A DNA stretch of 52,146 bases from Amycolatopsis anabasis (GTDB lineage Bacteria; Actinomycetota; Actinomycetes; Mycobacteriales; Pseudonocardiaceae): assembly GCF_009765355.1 (NCBI RefSeq), contig NZ_VTHK01000057.1, positions 1 through 52,146 of the forward strand, given 5' to 3'. The position numbers and the translations under genes are program-made. Positions 41,368 to 50,481 of the stretch are shown in pieces (position 1 is the first letter of the stretch; each line of letters starts with the position of its first letter). The notes beneath the pieces were generated by a model. The model did no database searches. It saw nothing but the letters and a program-made list of their open reading frames with translations, and was not told the origin of the DNA.

Positions 41368-44300
41368 GTGCCTGCGAATGCGGCTGCTGCGACGGCGTCG
41401 CGACGGCCACGCCGGTGTCCACCGAGAACCGGCCCGGCCTGCCCGCGATCTCGTACCGGATGGGGACGCACGGCGGGTTCCGCGAATCGATGCTGGCCCG
41501 GTTGTCCACCCGCCCGGCGCTGGCCGGGCTGACCACCCGGGAACCGGACGATCCGGCGATCGCGCTGCTGGACTGCTGGGCGGTGCTCGGCGACGTGCTG
41601 ACCTTCTACCAGGAGCGGATCGCGAACGAGGGTTACCTGCGCACCGCGACCGAACCGGAGTCGCTCGCCGAACTGGGCAAACTGGTCGGCTACACGCCGC
41701 GGCCCGCGCTGGGGTCCACCACCTACCTCGCCTACACCCTCGACCCCGGCGCGCGGACGGTCATCCCGGCCGGTTCGGGGGCGAAGAGCGTGCCGAAGCA
41801 GAACGAGCTGCCGCAGACCTTCGAGACCACCGAGGAACTGGTGGCCCGCGAGGAGTGGAACACGCTCGGGATCGCGATGACCGAGCCGCCGGAACTCGAC
41901 GCGACGACCGTGCCCGCGGAACTCGGCCGGTTCGCGGTCAAGGGCACCGTGGCCAACCTGCGGCAGGGTGACCGGCTGCTGTTCCTGCTGGGCGTCGGGA
42001 AGCCGCTGCCCCGCGTGGTCGAAGCGTCCAAACCGGACTTCCAGGCGGATCGGACCGAGGTCACGCTGGTCCGGGCCGCGGGGCGGTCCGACGATTTCAC
42101 GCTGGCGATCGGCAAGCTGAAGGAGGCGGTCGGCGCGGCGCTGGGGCAGCCGCCGAAATCGCAGTGGACCGCGGATACCGTCGCGGCGCTGACCGGGCTG
42201 AAGCCCGCCCTCGAGCCGGTCCCCGCCGACCCCGGCACCCTCTTCCCGAAGTTGCGGGCGCTGGTGCCGGTGCTGCGCGAGCGTGGCGCGATCGCGCGGG
42301 CGCACGGCAACTGCGCGGACACCGCCTGGTTCGACGTCCTGATCGGCGAAGTGCTGCGCGCCGCGCTCGCCGCCCTGCGCCTCGCCGCCGAGACGATCCG
42401 CGAAAGCGACCCGGAGGTGCGTTACCTCCGCGACCTGGCCACCGAGCTGATCTGCCCGAAACCCGGCTGCGGCGGTTCGAAGGCGGAAGCCGCCAACGGC
42501 GGATGCTGCGAGCACGACTCGAAGAAGGACTGCGGGCGGGCCGTCGCGCTGGTCGGCCTCACCCCGGTGCTGCCGTGGCTGCGCCGGGAACCGTCCCGCC
42601 CCCCGAAGCGGTCCACCGAACTCGTGTCCACAGTGGACGAACTGTTCCGGCCCGATGCCGACACCCATCCGAAACTGCTGATCGCCGCCGACCCCCGGCT
42701 GGCCCCGAACCTGCACCGGGCCTGGGCGAACCAGCGGATCACGCCGCCGGAGCCGGTCTCCGACCTGCAGGTCTTCCGGGTCAAGGCCAAGGTCGCCGAC
42801 ACCAAGAAGCCGGGTGGCAACGGCGGGGATGTGCACATCGTCGAGGCCGCGAAGACCGAGATCTGGCTGGACACCGTGTACGACGGCATCCTGCCCGGAA
42901 GCTGGGTTCTGGTGGAGTCGGCCGGGAAGGCCCCGCAGATCCTGAAGGCGACGGCGGTGGAGCAACGACAGCTCGCGGTGACCGTGGACAAGACCACCGT
43001 CGAGGTGCCGGTCACCGTGCTGACCTTCGACGGGACGGTGACGGCGGCCAAGGGCGAACCGGTGTTCGCGCAAGGGGAATCCCTCACCCCGGTCGGCGAC
43101 CCGATCACCGCGGACATCGAAGGCGACGAGATCGAACTGGCGCGGGTCTACGACGGACTGCGGCCCGGCCGGTGGCTGGTGGTCTCCGGCGAACGCACCG
43201 ATGTCCCGCACACCAGCGGAATCCAGGCGAGCGAGCTGACCATGATCGCCGGGATCCGCCAGCGGGTGAACCGGGACAAACCCGGCGACGCGGTCCGCAC
43301 CTTCCTCCTGCTCGCCACCGAACTGTCCTACACGTACAAACGGGACACGGTGAAGCTGTACGGGAACGTCGCCGAGGCGAACCAGGGCGAGACCCGCAAC
43401 GAGATCCTCGGCAGCGGCGACGCCGGCCAGGCGAACCAGGCGTTCCGGCTGCGGCAGGCCAACGCGGACAACCCGCTGACCTTCCTGCCCTCGGACAACC
43501 CGCTGGGCGCCGAGAGCACGCTGACCACCCGGATCACCGGGGTGCGCTGGCAGGAGACGGACGACCTGATCTTCTCCGGGCCCACCGACCACAGCTACGC
43601 GGTCACCATCGGGAACGACAAATCCGTGACGGCCGGCTTCGGCGACGGGGTGCACGGCGCCCGGGTGCCCACCGGAGCGGAGAACGTGACGGCGACCTAC
43701 CGCACCGGCGCTGGCCGGTCGGGCAACGTCGCGGCGAACCAGATCACCCAGCTCGCCGCCCGGCCGCTCGGGGTGAACGCGGTGACCAACCCGCTCCCGG
43801 CCACCGGCGCCGCCGACGGCGACGGCCCCGGGGACGCCCGGATCACCACGCCGTTGCGGATGCTGGCCCTGGACCGGCTGGTCTCGGTCCGGGACTACCA
43901 GGACTTCACCCGGGCCCGGGCCGGGATCGGCAAGGCGGTCGCGGCGAAACTGCACGACGGCGAGCGGGAGATCGTGCAGGTCACCATCGCCGGGACCGGT
44001 GACGTGCCGATCGACCCGGCGTCCGGCCTGTTCACCACGCTGGAATCGGCGCTGGTGCGGTTCGGCGACCTCGGCGTTCCGGTGCGGGTCGGGGTGCGGG
44101 AGCACGTGCTGCTCGTGCTCAAGGCGGGGGTCAAGGTCCTGCCCGATCACTCGTGGGACCTCGTCCAGCCCGTCGTGCGGGCCGCGCTGCTCGCCGAATT
44201 CGGCTTCGCCCGGCGAGAACTCGGCGAGCCCGCCTATCTCAGCCAGGCGATCGCGGCCGTGCAGGCGGTGCCGGGGGTGGACTACGTCGACGTCGACGTG

Positions 44301-44639
44301 TTCGACGGCATCCAGGGCGACGTCGACCCGATCACGCTCGCCAAGATCGTGGACGCGCTGACCGGCGCGAAGTCCTGCGTGCCCGCGCTCCCGGCCCGCT
44401 ACGACGTCCGGGAGCACGAGGTGGTCGAGGACAACCGGTTCGGCGTGGAGACGCTCACCGCGGTCGCCGTCCGCTACGGACTGACCGTGGACGAACTGGC
44501 CAAGCTCAACCCACAGGTGACCGCGCCACAGCTCACCCCCGGCCAGCTCCTGACCGTGTCCCGCGGCATCCGGCCCGCGCAGCTCGCCGTGCTCCCGGCC
44601 GACGTGCCGGAGGCCCTCACCCTGACGAGGATCCGATGA
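41364..44639 (+). CDS. large putative baseplate assembly protein, second copy with C-terminal LysM-like tail
   Basis: This 1091-residue protein has a J-type N-terminus (ISYRMGTHGGFRESMLARL, then LLDCWAVLGDVLTFYQERIANEGYLRTATE). Conserved wedge text recurs near the end (TAGFGDGVHGARVPTGAENV, DLVQPVVRAALLAEFGFARRELG). It ends with a LysM-like segment (VRYGLTVDELAKLNPQVTAPQLTPGQLLTV). It shares overall architecture with the preceding gene, suggesting an old duplication that gives two wedge proteins, as in some phages and eCIS. Confidence 0.85.
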   Translation: MSACECGCCDGVATATPVSTENRPGLPAISYRMGTHGGFRESMLARLSTRPALAGLTTREPDDPAIALLDCWAVLGDVLTFYQERIANEGYLRTATEPESLAELGKLVGYTPRPALGSTTYLAYTLDPGARTVIPAGSGAKSVPKQNELPQTFETTEELVAREEWNTLGIAMTEPPELDATTVPAELGRFAVKGTVANLRQGDRLLFLLGVGKPLPRVVEASKPDFQADRTEVTLVRAAGRSDDFTLAIGKLKEAVGAALGQPPKSQWTADTVAALTGLKPALEPVPADPGTLFPKLRALVPVLRERGAIARAHGNCADTAWFDVLIGEVLRAALAALRLAAETIRESDPEVRYLRDLATELICPKPGCGGSKAEAANGGCCEHDSKKDCGRAVALVGLTPVLPWLRREPSRPPKRSTELVSTVDELFRPDADTHPKLLIAADPRLAPNLHRAWANQRITPPEPVSDLQVFRVKAKVADTKKPGGNGGDVHIVEAAKTEIWLDTVYDGILPGSWVLVESAGKAPQILKATAVEQRQLAVTVDKTTVEVPVTVLTFDGTVTAAKGEPVFAQGESLTPVGDPITADIEGDEIELARVYDGLRPGRWLVVSGERTDVPHTSGIQASELTMIAGIRQRVNRDKPGDAVRTFLLLATELSYTYKRDTVKLYGNVAEANQGETRNEILGSGDAGQANQAFRLRQANADNPLTFLPSDNPLGAESTLTTRITGVRWQETDDLIFSGPTDHSYAVTIGNDKSVTAGFGDGVHGARVPTGAENVTATYRTGAGRSGNVAANQITQLAARPLGVNAVTNPLPATGAADGDGPGDARITTPLRMLALDRLVSVRDYQDFTRARAGIGKAVAAKLHDGEREIVQVTIAGTGDVPIDPASGLFTTLESALVRFGDLGVPVRVGVREHVLLVLKAGVKVLPDHSWDLVQPVVRAALLAEFGFARRELGEPAYLSQAIAAVQAVPGVDYVDVDVFDGIQGDVDPITLAKIVDALTGAKSCVPALPARYDVREHEVVEDNRFGVETLTAVAVRYGLTVDELAKLNPQVTAPQLTPGQLLTVSRGIRPAQLAVLPADVPEALTLTRIR

Positions 44640-46771
44640 CTCACGACTTCGACCGGCTGTACGAGCTGCTGCCGAGCGTCTACCGGCGGCGCGACGCCGA
44701 ACAGGGCGGCCCGCTCAAGGCGTTGCTCGAGGTGATCAACGAGCAGGCCGATCTGCTCGGCGCCGATATCGACCAGCTCTACGAGGACTGGTTCATCGAG
44801 ACCTGCCAGGACTGGGTCACGCCCTATCTCGGCGATCTGGTCGGTTACCGGGTGCTGCCCGGTTCGGGCGAGACGCTGGCCGGCGAATCCGAGGAGGCGC
44901 GCCGGCTGCTGGCCGCGATCGCGTCCCGCCGCGATGTCGCGCACACCGTCGGCAACCGGCGGCGCAAGGGGACGCTGGCCCTGCTCGAACAGCTCGCGGC
45001 CGACGTCGCCGGCTGGCCAGCGCGTGCGGTGGAGTTCCGGCGGCTGCTCGGGGTCACCCAGGCGGTGCGCCTGCACGGGCGCGATCCGCGGGCCGATCGG
45101 CGGCGGCTGCACCGGGGCCGCCTCGCCGGACTGCACGAGATCGACGCGCTCGACCGGCTGGACGGACCGTTCGACCGCCTCGCGCACACCGTTGACGTCC
45201 GCCGGGTGAACTCCGCGCGGGGGCGGGGAAAGCACGACATCCCGGCGGTGGGCCTGTACGTGTGGCGGCTGCGGCCGTACTCGATCACCCACGGCCCGGC
45301 CTACTGCGAGGACCGTGCCCGCACCCATTTCACGTTCAGCATCCTCGGCAACGACACCCCGCTGCTCACCAAACCGGTGGCCGAACCCGCGCCGACGCAT
45401 GTCGCGGACGAGACGAACGTTCCCGCGTTCATCCGGCGGCGCGCGTTCGCCGAACGCACCGCCCACTACTACGGGCCGGGCAAGAGCCTGTGCGTGTACC
45501 GGAACGGGGACGAACCGGTGCCGTTGAGCGAGATCGTCCCGGCCGATCTGTCCGGCTGGCGGTACACCCCGAAACGCGGCCAGGTCGCGATCGACCCGGT
45601 GCTCGGCCGGATCGCCTTCCCCTCCCGCGGCGCGCCGGACACCGGGGTCTGGGTCTCCTACCACTACGGGTTCTCCGACGACCTCGGCGGCGGCGAGTAC
45701 ATGCGGCCGCAGGAACCCCCGGATGCCAAGGTGAAGGTGTACCGGGTGGGCCCGGGCCACCGCGAGCGGATCATGCAGGCGGTCGAGGAGTGGCGGCGGG
45801 ACAAGGCCGAGCACGCCGAGCACCGCGAGGCGATCATCGAGCTCACCGACACCGGGGCCTACCAGGAACAGATCGAGATCCCGCTGGACCGCGGCGACCG
45901 GTTGACCGTCCGCGCCGCGCAGGGCGCCCGGCCGGTGCTGCGGCTGCTCGACTGGTACAGCAATCGCCCGGACGCGCTGCGGCTCGTCGGCACCGGGCAG
46001 GGCGACCCGAAGGCGCCGCTGCCCAGGATCGTGTTCGACGGGCTGCTGATCACCGGGCGCAGCGTCCGGGTGCAGGGCCCGATCGGCCAGGTCGTGCTGC
46101 GGCATTCGACGCTGGTCCCCGGGTGGTCGCTCGACGAGCACTGCCATCCGGAACACGAGGAGGAGGCCAGCGTCGAACTGTTCGACACCCCGGCGTGCCT
46201 CCAGGTGGAGCGCAGCATCTTCGGCACCATCCTGGTCAACACCGACGAGGTGGCGCACGAGCCAAACCGGATCTGGCTCTCCGACAGCATCCTGGACGCC
46301 GCGGGGGAGGGCCTGGCCGCGGTCACCGGGCCCGACGACCGGCACGCGCACGCGGTGTTCAACGCCCGCCGCAGCACGGTGCTCGGTCAGGTGCTCACCC
46401 ACGCGATCGGGCTGGTGGAGAACTCCATTGTGGACGGTAAGCTGCTGGTCGCGCGGCGGCAGTCCGGCTGCGTGCGATTCAGCTACCTGCGGCCCGGTTC
46501 CCGTACCCCGCCGCGATTCCACTGCGAACCGGACCATTCGAAGGCGCCGCGCCGGGTGGTCCCGCGGTTCACCGGCGCCCGGTACGGCACGCCCGGGTAC
46601 GCGCAGCTTTCCCAATCCTGCCCGGAAGAGATCCGGCGGGGCGCCGAGGACGGTGCCGAGATGGGCGCCTTCCACGACCTGTTCCAACCGCAACGCGAGG
46701 ACAATCTCCGGCTGCGGCTCGACGAATACACCCCGGCCGGATGTGACGCCGGGATCCTGATCGCCACCTAG
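44636..46771 (+). CDS. gpI-type baseplate/tail protein with C-terminal beta-helix-like region
   Basis: This 711-residue protein starts like phage tail protein I: FDRLYELLPSVYRRRDAEQGGPLKALLEVINEQADLL, then WVTPYLGDLVGYR. The rest includes IFGTILVNTDEVAHEPNRIWLSDSILDA, a repetitive beta pattern. It is a large baseplate periphery protein. No separate fibre gene follows, so it may also supply a host-contact surface (inference). Confidence 0.75.
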   Translation: MTHDFDRLYELLPSVYRRRDAEQGGPLKALLEVINEQADLLGADIDQLYEDWFIETCQDWVTPYLGDLVGYRVLPGSGETLAGESEEARRLLAAIASRRDVAHTVGNRRRKGTLALLEQLAADVAGWPARAVEFRRLLGVTQAVRLHGRDPRADRRRLHRGRLAGLHEIDALDRLDGPFDRLAHTVDVRRVNSARGRGKHDIPAVGLYVWRLRPYSITHGPAYCEDRARTHFTFSILGNDTPLLTKPVAEPAPTHVADETNVPAFIRRRAFAERTAHYYGPGKSLCVYRNGDEPVPLSEIVPADLSGWRYTPKRGQVAIDPVLGRIAFPSRGAPDTGVWVSYHYGFSDDLGGGEYMRPQEPPDAKVKVYRVGPGHRERIMQAVEEWRRDKAEHAEHREAIIELTDTGAYQEQIEIPLDRGDRLTVRAAQGARPVLRLLDWYSNRPDALRLVGTGQGDPKAPLPRIVFDGLLITGRSVRVQGPIGQVVLRHSTLVPGWSLDEHCHPEHEEEASVELFDTPACLQVERSIFGTILVNTDEVAHEPNRIWLSDSILDAAGEGLAAVTGPDDRHAHAVFNARRSTVLGQVLTHAIGLVENSIVDGKLLVARRQSGCVRFSYLRPGSRTPPRFHCEPDHSKAPRRVVPRFTGARYGTPGYAQLSQSCPEEIRRGAEDGAEMGAFHDLFQPQREDNLRLRLDEYTPAGCDAGILIAT

Positions 46772-46780
46772 GAGACTGTG

Positions 46781-48331
46781 ATGCAAGCCGACTTCTCGCG
46801 CCGCACCTTCGACCGCGCCAAGCACTTCTCCGCGGTGCTGTCCCAGCAGGGCCGGGTCCAGCTCGACGCCGATTTCAACGAGCAGGCCGCGATCCTGTTG
46901 CACCAGTTGCGCACGGTGGTGACCGATCTGGTCGGCCACGCGGCCGCCCCGGAGGCGTACGCCGGGTTCGCGGTCGAGCGGGAACCCGCGGACGCGACCA
47001 AGAAGCTCGAGGACCTGCGCGTCTCCCCGGGCCGGATCTACGTCGACGGGATCCTGGTGGAGAACGATCTCGGGACGGCCACCGACTCTTCGACCTGGAC
47101 CAGCTACTGGCGCCAGCCGGACGGTTACCTCGATCCGGAGAACCCGGAGGACCGGCTGCCGGACACCGGTCCGTTCGTGGTGTACCTGCGGGTGTGGGAA
47201 CGGCTGATCACCGCGTTGCAGGATCCGGCCATCCGCGAGGTCGCCCTCGGCGACCCGGGACCGGACACCGCCGTCCGGTCGAAGGTCGTCTGGCAGGTGG
47301 CGAAGTTCCTGGTGGACAAGGAGAACACGGCGCCTCCGGCCGCTCAGTTCGACGCCTGGCGGAAGGAGCTCAACCCGAATCCGGGCCTGCTCGCCGCCCG
47401 GGCGAAACGGCCCGGGCGGGCCGACGAGGACGTGTGCGATCTCCCGCCCGAGGCGCGGTTCCGCGGCCTGGAGAACCAGCTGTACCGGGTCGAGGTGCAC
47501 ACCGGCGGCCTGGCCTGGCAGGACTGGACTGGCGACCGGACGCTCCGGAAGGACGAGTGCGGCCTGTCCGGGGCGACGTTCAAGTGGTCCCGGGAGAACG
47601 CTTCGGTGGTGTTCCCGATCGTGTCACTCTCGGGCGCCGAGGTGGAACTGGCCACCCTGGGCCGCGACGGCAAGCTCGCCCTCGAGGTCGGGGACTGGGT
47701 GGAACTCGTCGACGACGCCACGGCCAGCCGGGTCGCCGACGACGTGCTGCCCAGCGACGAACCGGTTCCCGCGCCTTCGCTGCGCCAGGTGGTGGCCATC
47801 GATCCGGCGGACCGGCGGGTCACCCTGGACGCGGAGGTGGCCGAAGACTGCGGCCCCGGCAGCCGTCCGGAACTGCATCCGTTCCTGCGCCGGTGGGACC
47901 ACGCCTCGCCGACCGCCTACGAGAAGGGCAAGCGCGACGTCGCCGAGGACGGGGCGCTCCCGCTTGTCGAAGGGCAGTGGATCGACCTGGAAGACGGCGT
48001 GCAGGTGATGTTCGCCGAGCGTGCCGACCCCGGCACCTACCGCCGCGGCGACTACTGGCAGATCCCGGCGCGGACGGTCCCCGGTGACGTGGAATGGCCG
48101 CAGGACGATCGGGGGCCGCAGGCGGTTCCCGCCCATGGTGTCGCCTATCACTATGCGGCGCTGGCTGTGGTTACCGCGGCGGGTGCGGTGACCGAGCCTC
48201 GGCCGGTTTTCAGGCCTCAGGTCGGGTCTCCGGCTGGGTCGCCTGTTCAGAAGCGGGTTTCGTCCGGGTCGCCGAAGCCGCGTACCGCGCAGTCGACGCG
48301 GCGATCTTCGGGTGGATCCGGTGATGGCTGA
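46781..48331 (+). CDS. DUF6519-like eCIS protein
   Basis: This 516-residue protein begins QADFSRRTFDRAKHFSAVLSQQGRVQLDADFNEQAAIL, a pattern widely seen at the ends of actinobacterial eCIS loci and annotated DUF6519. A GGAG six bases upstream supports the ATG at 46781. The C-terminal 35 residues or so are serine/arginine-rich with no fold. Likely an outer baseplate or particle-associated component; function not established. Confidence 0.75.
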   Translation: MQADFSRRTFDRAKHFSAVLSQQGRVQLDADFNEQAAILLHQLRTVVTDLVGHAAAPEAYAGFAVEREPADATKKLEDLRVSPGRIYVDGILVENDLGTATDSSTWTSYWRQPDGYLDPENPEDRLPDTGPFVVYLRVWERLITALQDPAIREVALGDPGPDTAVRSKVVWQVAKFLVDKENTAPPAAQFDAWRKELNPNPGLLAARAKRPGRADEDVCDLPPEARFRGLENQLYRVEVHTGGLAWQDWTGDRTLRKDECGLSGATFKWSRENASVVFPIVSLSGAEVELATLGRDGKLALEVGDWVELVDDATASRVADDVLPSDEPVPAPSLRQVVAIDPADRRVTLDAEVAEDCGPGSRPELHPFLRRWDHASPTAYEKGKRDVAEDGALPLVEGQWIDLEDGVQVMFAERADPGTYRRGDYWQIPARTVPGDVEWPQDDRGPQAVPAHGVAYHYAALAVVTAAGAVTEPRPVFRPQVGSPAGSPVQKRVSSGSPKPRTAQSTRRSSGGSGDG

Positions 48332-48339
48332 GCAGCAGG

Positions 48340-48371
48340 ACCTCCGCCGTGCCGAGCGGCGCGGCGGAGGT
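48340..48371. terminator. bidirectional hairpin terminator between eCIS operon and BTAD regulator
   Basis: ACCTCCGCCG (48340-48349) pairs perfectly with CGGCGGAGGT (48362-48371), extended by four more pairs to a four-base loop. It lies in the 63-base gap between convergent genes, with a short T run on the plus side. Confidence 0.75.
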
Positions 48372-48394
48372 TTCGGGCTGCCTTGAGACCGGAC

Positions 48395-49114
48395 CTATCC
48401 GGCGCTCGGCAGGTAGTCCGCGCGGTCGGCTTCGTGCAGCAGCCGCTGCATCTCGGGGGACGGGCCGACGCCGAGTTCCCGGCGCAGCAGCACCCGGTAG
48501 GAGTGGTAGGTGTTCAGCGCTTCGGAGTAGTTTCCTTCGGCGAGGTGGATCTCCAGCAGAAGCCGGTGCGGGGTCTCCCGCAACGGCTCGGCGCGCATCG
48601 CGGCGAGGGTCGACTCGACGGCCTCCCCGTACTTGCCCTGCCGCAGTTCGTTCGCCGCGAGCCTTTCCATGGTGTGCAGGTAGAGCTGGCGCAACCGCTC
48701 GCGTTCGATGAGCACCCAGTCGTCGAACCATCCGGGGAGCAGTTCGCGCAGCCCGCCCATCCGCAGATCGAGGACGTCCGGCGGCTCGTCGCCCACCGCG
48801 GCGGTCTTCGCCGACAGCACCAGGTCGTCGACGTCCACCCGCACCCAGTCGTGCAACCGGAGCGTCTCGCCCTGGGCCGCCACGACCGGCGCCCCCAGCT
48901 GGTGCAGCCGCCACAGCGCGGTTCGCAGGCTGCCCAGTGCGCGCTGCTCGTCCGATTCCGGCCACAGCACGCCGATCGCGTGCGCGCGGCTCGCCCGTCC
49001 CCGCAGGCCGAGGAAGGCGAGCAGCCGTTGCAACGTCCGCGGCACGTCGACGGTCCCCTCCGCGCACGCGAGCGCGAATCCGTCGAGCAGCGACAGCCGA
49101 GCCTCACCCGTCAT
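48395..49114 (-). CDS. BTAD-domain transcriptional regulator
   Basis: This 239-residue protein has a short N-terminal winged-helix-like region (RLSLLDGFALACAEGTVDVPRTLQRLLAFLGLRG) and a bacterial transcriptional activation domain (RERLRQLYLHTMERLAANELRQGKYGEAVEST, then EPLRETPHRLLLEIHLAEGNYSEALNTYHSYRVLLRRELGVGPSPEMQRL). SARP-like BTAD regulators often adjoin actinobacterial eCIS loci. The start is the ATG at 49114; GTG at 49126 is possible. Convergent with the eCIS operon and divergent from the amidase genes, so it likely controls one or both. Confidence 0.8.
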   Translation of the reverse strand: MTGEARLSLLDGFALACAEGTVDVPRTLQRLLAFLGLRGRASRAHAIGVLWPESDEQRALGSLRTALWRLHQLGAPVVAAQGETLRLHDWVRVDVDDLVLSAKTAAVGDEPPDVLDLRMGGLRELLPGWFDDWVLIERERLRQLYLHTMERLAANELRQGKYGEAVESTLAAMRAEPLRETPHRLLLEIHLAEGNYSEALNTYHSYRVLLRRELGVGPSPEMQRLLHEADRADYLPSAG

Positions 49115-49352
49115 GACCAGGACCACCCCTCCGCACCCATGAACGTGATCAAGGGTCCCGCCGCGAACGGTCCGTGGTCGCGCCCCATCGCGACACCGAT
49201 GGGGCCACCCCTTTCCGCCCGAAGGGTCGGTTGCGCGGTTGCCCGATCAGGCAGCCGGTGTCGTCCATGTGGACGATCGACGGACCGTGGCCAAGACGGT
49301 GATTTCCAGACAGGCTCGCACCGGAAGTTGATGACCTTTCGTGAGGTGGGCG

Positions 49353-49640
49353 ATGATCAAATATTCGCGGTGGGCCCCGCCCGATCAGGTCGACGAGGTC
49401 GAGGCCCATGTCCGAGCGCACTTGTCCTCGGTGGCCGACGGCGCCGACGATCCCGAGAGCCGGGCCGGGGAAGTGGTGATCGAACGGAAAGAGGAGTCCG
49501 AACCGGCGGGCGTCCTGGTCGTCGGCACGCTCGACGCCGAACCGGACGCCGCTTATCTGCGCGACGATTTCGATCCCGAGGACGACGTCCGGCGCAATCC
49601 GCTGTCGGTGCCCTCGATCAACGACGAGGAGAGCCGATGA
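49353..49640 (+). CDS. small acidic hypothetical protein upstream of amidase
   Basis: This 95-residue protein starts MIKYSRWAPPDQVDEVEAHVRAHLSSVADG and is very acidic in the second half (EPDAAYLRDDFDPEDDVRRNPL). No family was recognised. It overlaps the amidase gene by ATGA, so they are co-translated. GTG at 49341 is an alternative start. The 238-base gap upstream to the BTAD gene shows no clear gene. Confidence 0.6.
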   Translation: MIKYSRWAPPDQVDEVEAHVRAHLSSVADGADDPESRAGEVVIERKEESEPAGVLVVGTLDAEPDAAYLRDDFDPEDDVRRNPLSVPSINDEESR

Positions 49641-50428
49641 GTGTCGCACGCGCACGGGAAGTCCGGGACCGGCTCCGGGCACTGGGTTTCGTCGTGCACG
49701 AATGGCCGGGATGGGAGTCTCGGGGCAATGGTCAGAGTTCGGCCTACGAGGGTGCCATCTGGCACCACACCGGAAGCGCCTACGGCAGCGCGTATCGCGG
49801 TTTGGTGGACGGCAGGCCGGATCTGTCCGGGCCGCTGTGCAATTTCGCCGGCAACGCGGATGGCAGTTTCACCCTGATCGCCGCGCATCCGGCGAACCAC
49901 GCCGGCGCCTCCGGCGGCCGCAACACGGCGCCGCTGCCTCGTACGAGGACGTTCAACCGGTGCGTCATGGGCCTGGAAATCGTCTACCCGGGCGACAAGC
50001 CGATGACCGACGCCCAGTACCGGGCGATGCTGGCGTGGGGAAAGGTGACCACGGACGTCTTCGGCTTCTCCGACATCAACCGGGTCAAGGGGCACGCGGA
50101 AACCAGCATCACCGGTAAGTGGGACCCCGGGTTCGCGCCGGGGAAAACGATCGATCTGAACAAGGCCCGCGCCGACGCACGGGCGGGCAAGGGAGGCGAC
50201 GACATGTTCGAGGACGGCGACCGCAACGCGTTGAAGAGCATCAAGGACAACCTGTACTACGGCGGAGGCGATCGGTCGCGTTTGGACGATCTGCTCGATC
50301 TGGTCAAGTCCATTCACGAAATGGTCTCCTCGGATCACCAGAACCTGTACCACGGTGGCGGTGACCGGTCGAGACTGGACGACCTGATCGACGACGTGAA
50401 AGCGATCAAGAGCGGAAAGGTGAAATAG
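49637..50428 (+). CDS. N-acetylmuramoyl-L-alanine amidase (Amidase_2/PGRP type), endolysin-like
   Basis: This 263-residue protein has an amidase_2 domain: EGAIWHHTGSAYGSAYRGLV (zinc histidines near residues 43-44), a central NRCVMGLEIVYPGD, and KGHAETSITGKWDPG near residues 151-165. It has no signal peptide. The C-terminus has two near-identical units, NLYYGGGDRSRLDDLLD and NLYHGGGDRSRLDDLID, 31 residues apart. Phage-like endolysins release particles, so this could free the cytosolic eCIS. Two repeats may bind wall or partner protein. Confidence 0.85.
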   Translation: MSVARAREVRDRLRALGFVVHEWPGWESRGNGQSSAYEGAIWHHTGSAYGSAYRGLVDGRPDLSGPLCNFAGNADGSFTLIAAHPANHAGASGGRNTAPLPRTRTFNRCVMGLEIVYPGDKPMTDAQYRAMLAWGKVTTDVFGFSDINRVKGHAETSITGKWDPGFAPGKTIDLNKARADARAGKGGDDMFEDGDRNALKSIKDNLYYGGGDRSRLDDLLDLVKSIHEMVSSDHQNLYHGGGDRSRLDDLIDDVKAIKSGKVK

Positions 50429-50442
50429 TCCGGGAAGCGTGT

Positions 50443-50474
50443 GCGCCGCCGCGGTCTGCCGGCCGCGGCGGCGC
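50443..50474. terminator. bidirectional hairpin terminator
   Basis: A perfect 12-base stem, GCGCCGCCGCGG (50443-50454) with CCGCGGCGGCGC (50463-50474), has an eight-base loop. It lies in the 53-base gap between the convergent amidase and methyltransferase genes. Confidence 0.75.
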
Positions 50475-50481
50475 TTCAACG

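Noticed and set aside
40812..44417. Very long minus-strand open frame opposite the baseplate genes
   Set aside because: It is antisense to two well-supported baseplate proteins and has shadow-type composition (repetitive R, G, D, H, P). No domain recognised.
25747..48331. Type VI secretion system
   Set aside because: No TssJLM membrane complex, ClpV or TssBC pair. DUF4157, Pvc16-type cap and Pvc15-type ATPase instead mark an eCIS.
25747..50428. Prophage
   Set aside because: Tail genes and an amidase are present, but there are no capsid, portal, terminase, integrase or lysogeny genes in the window.
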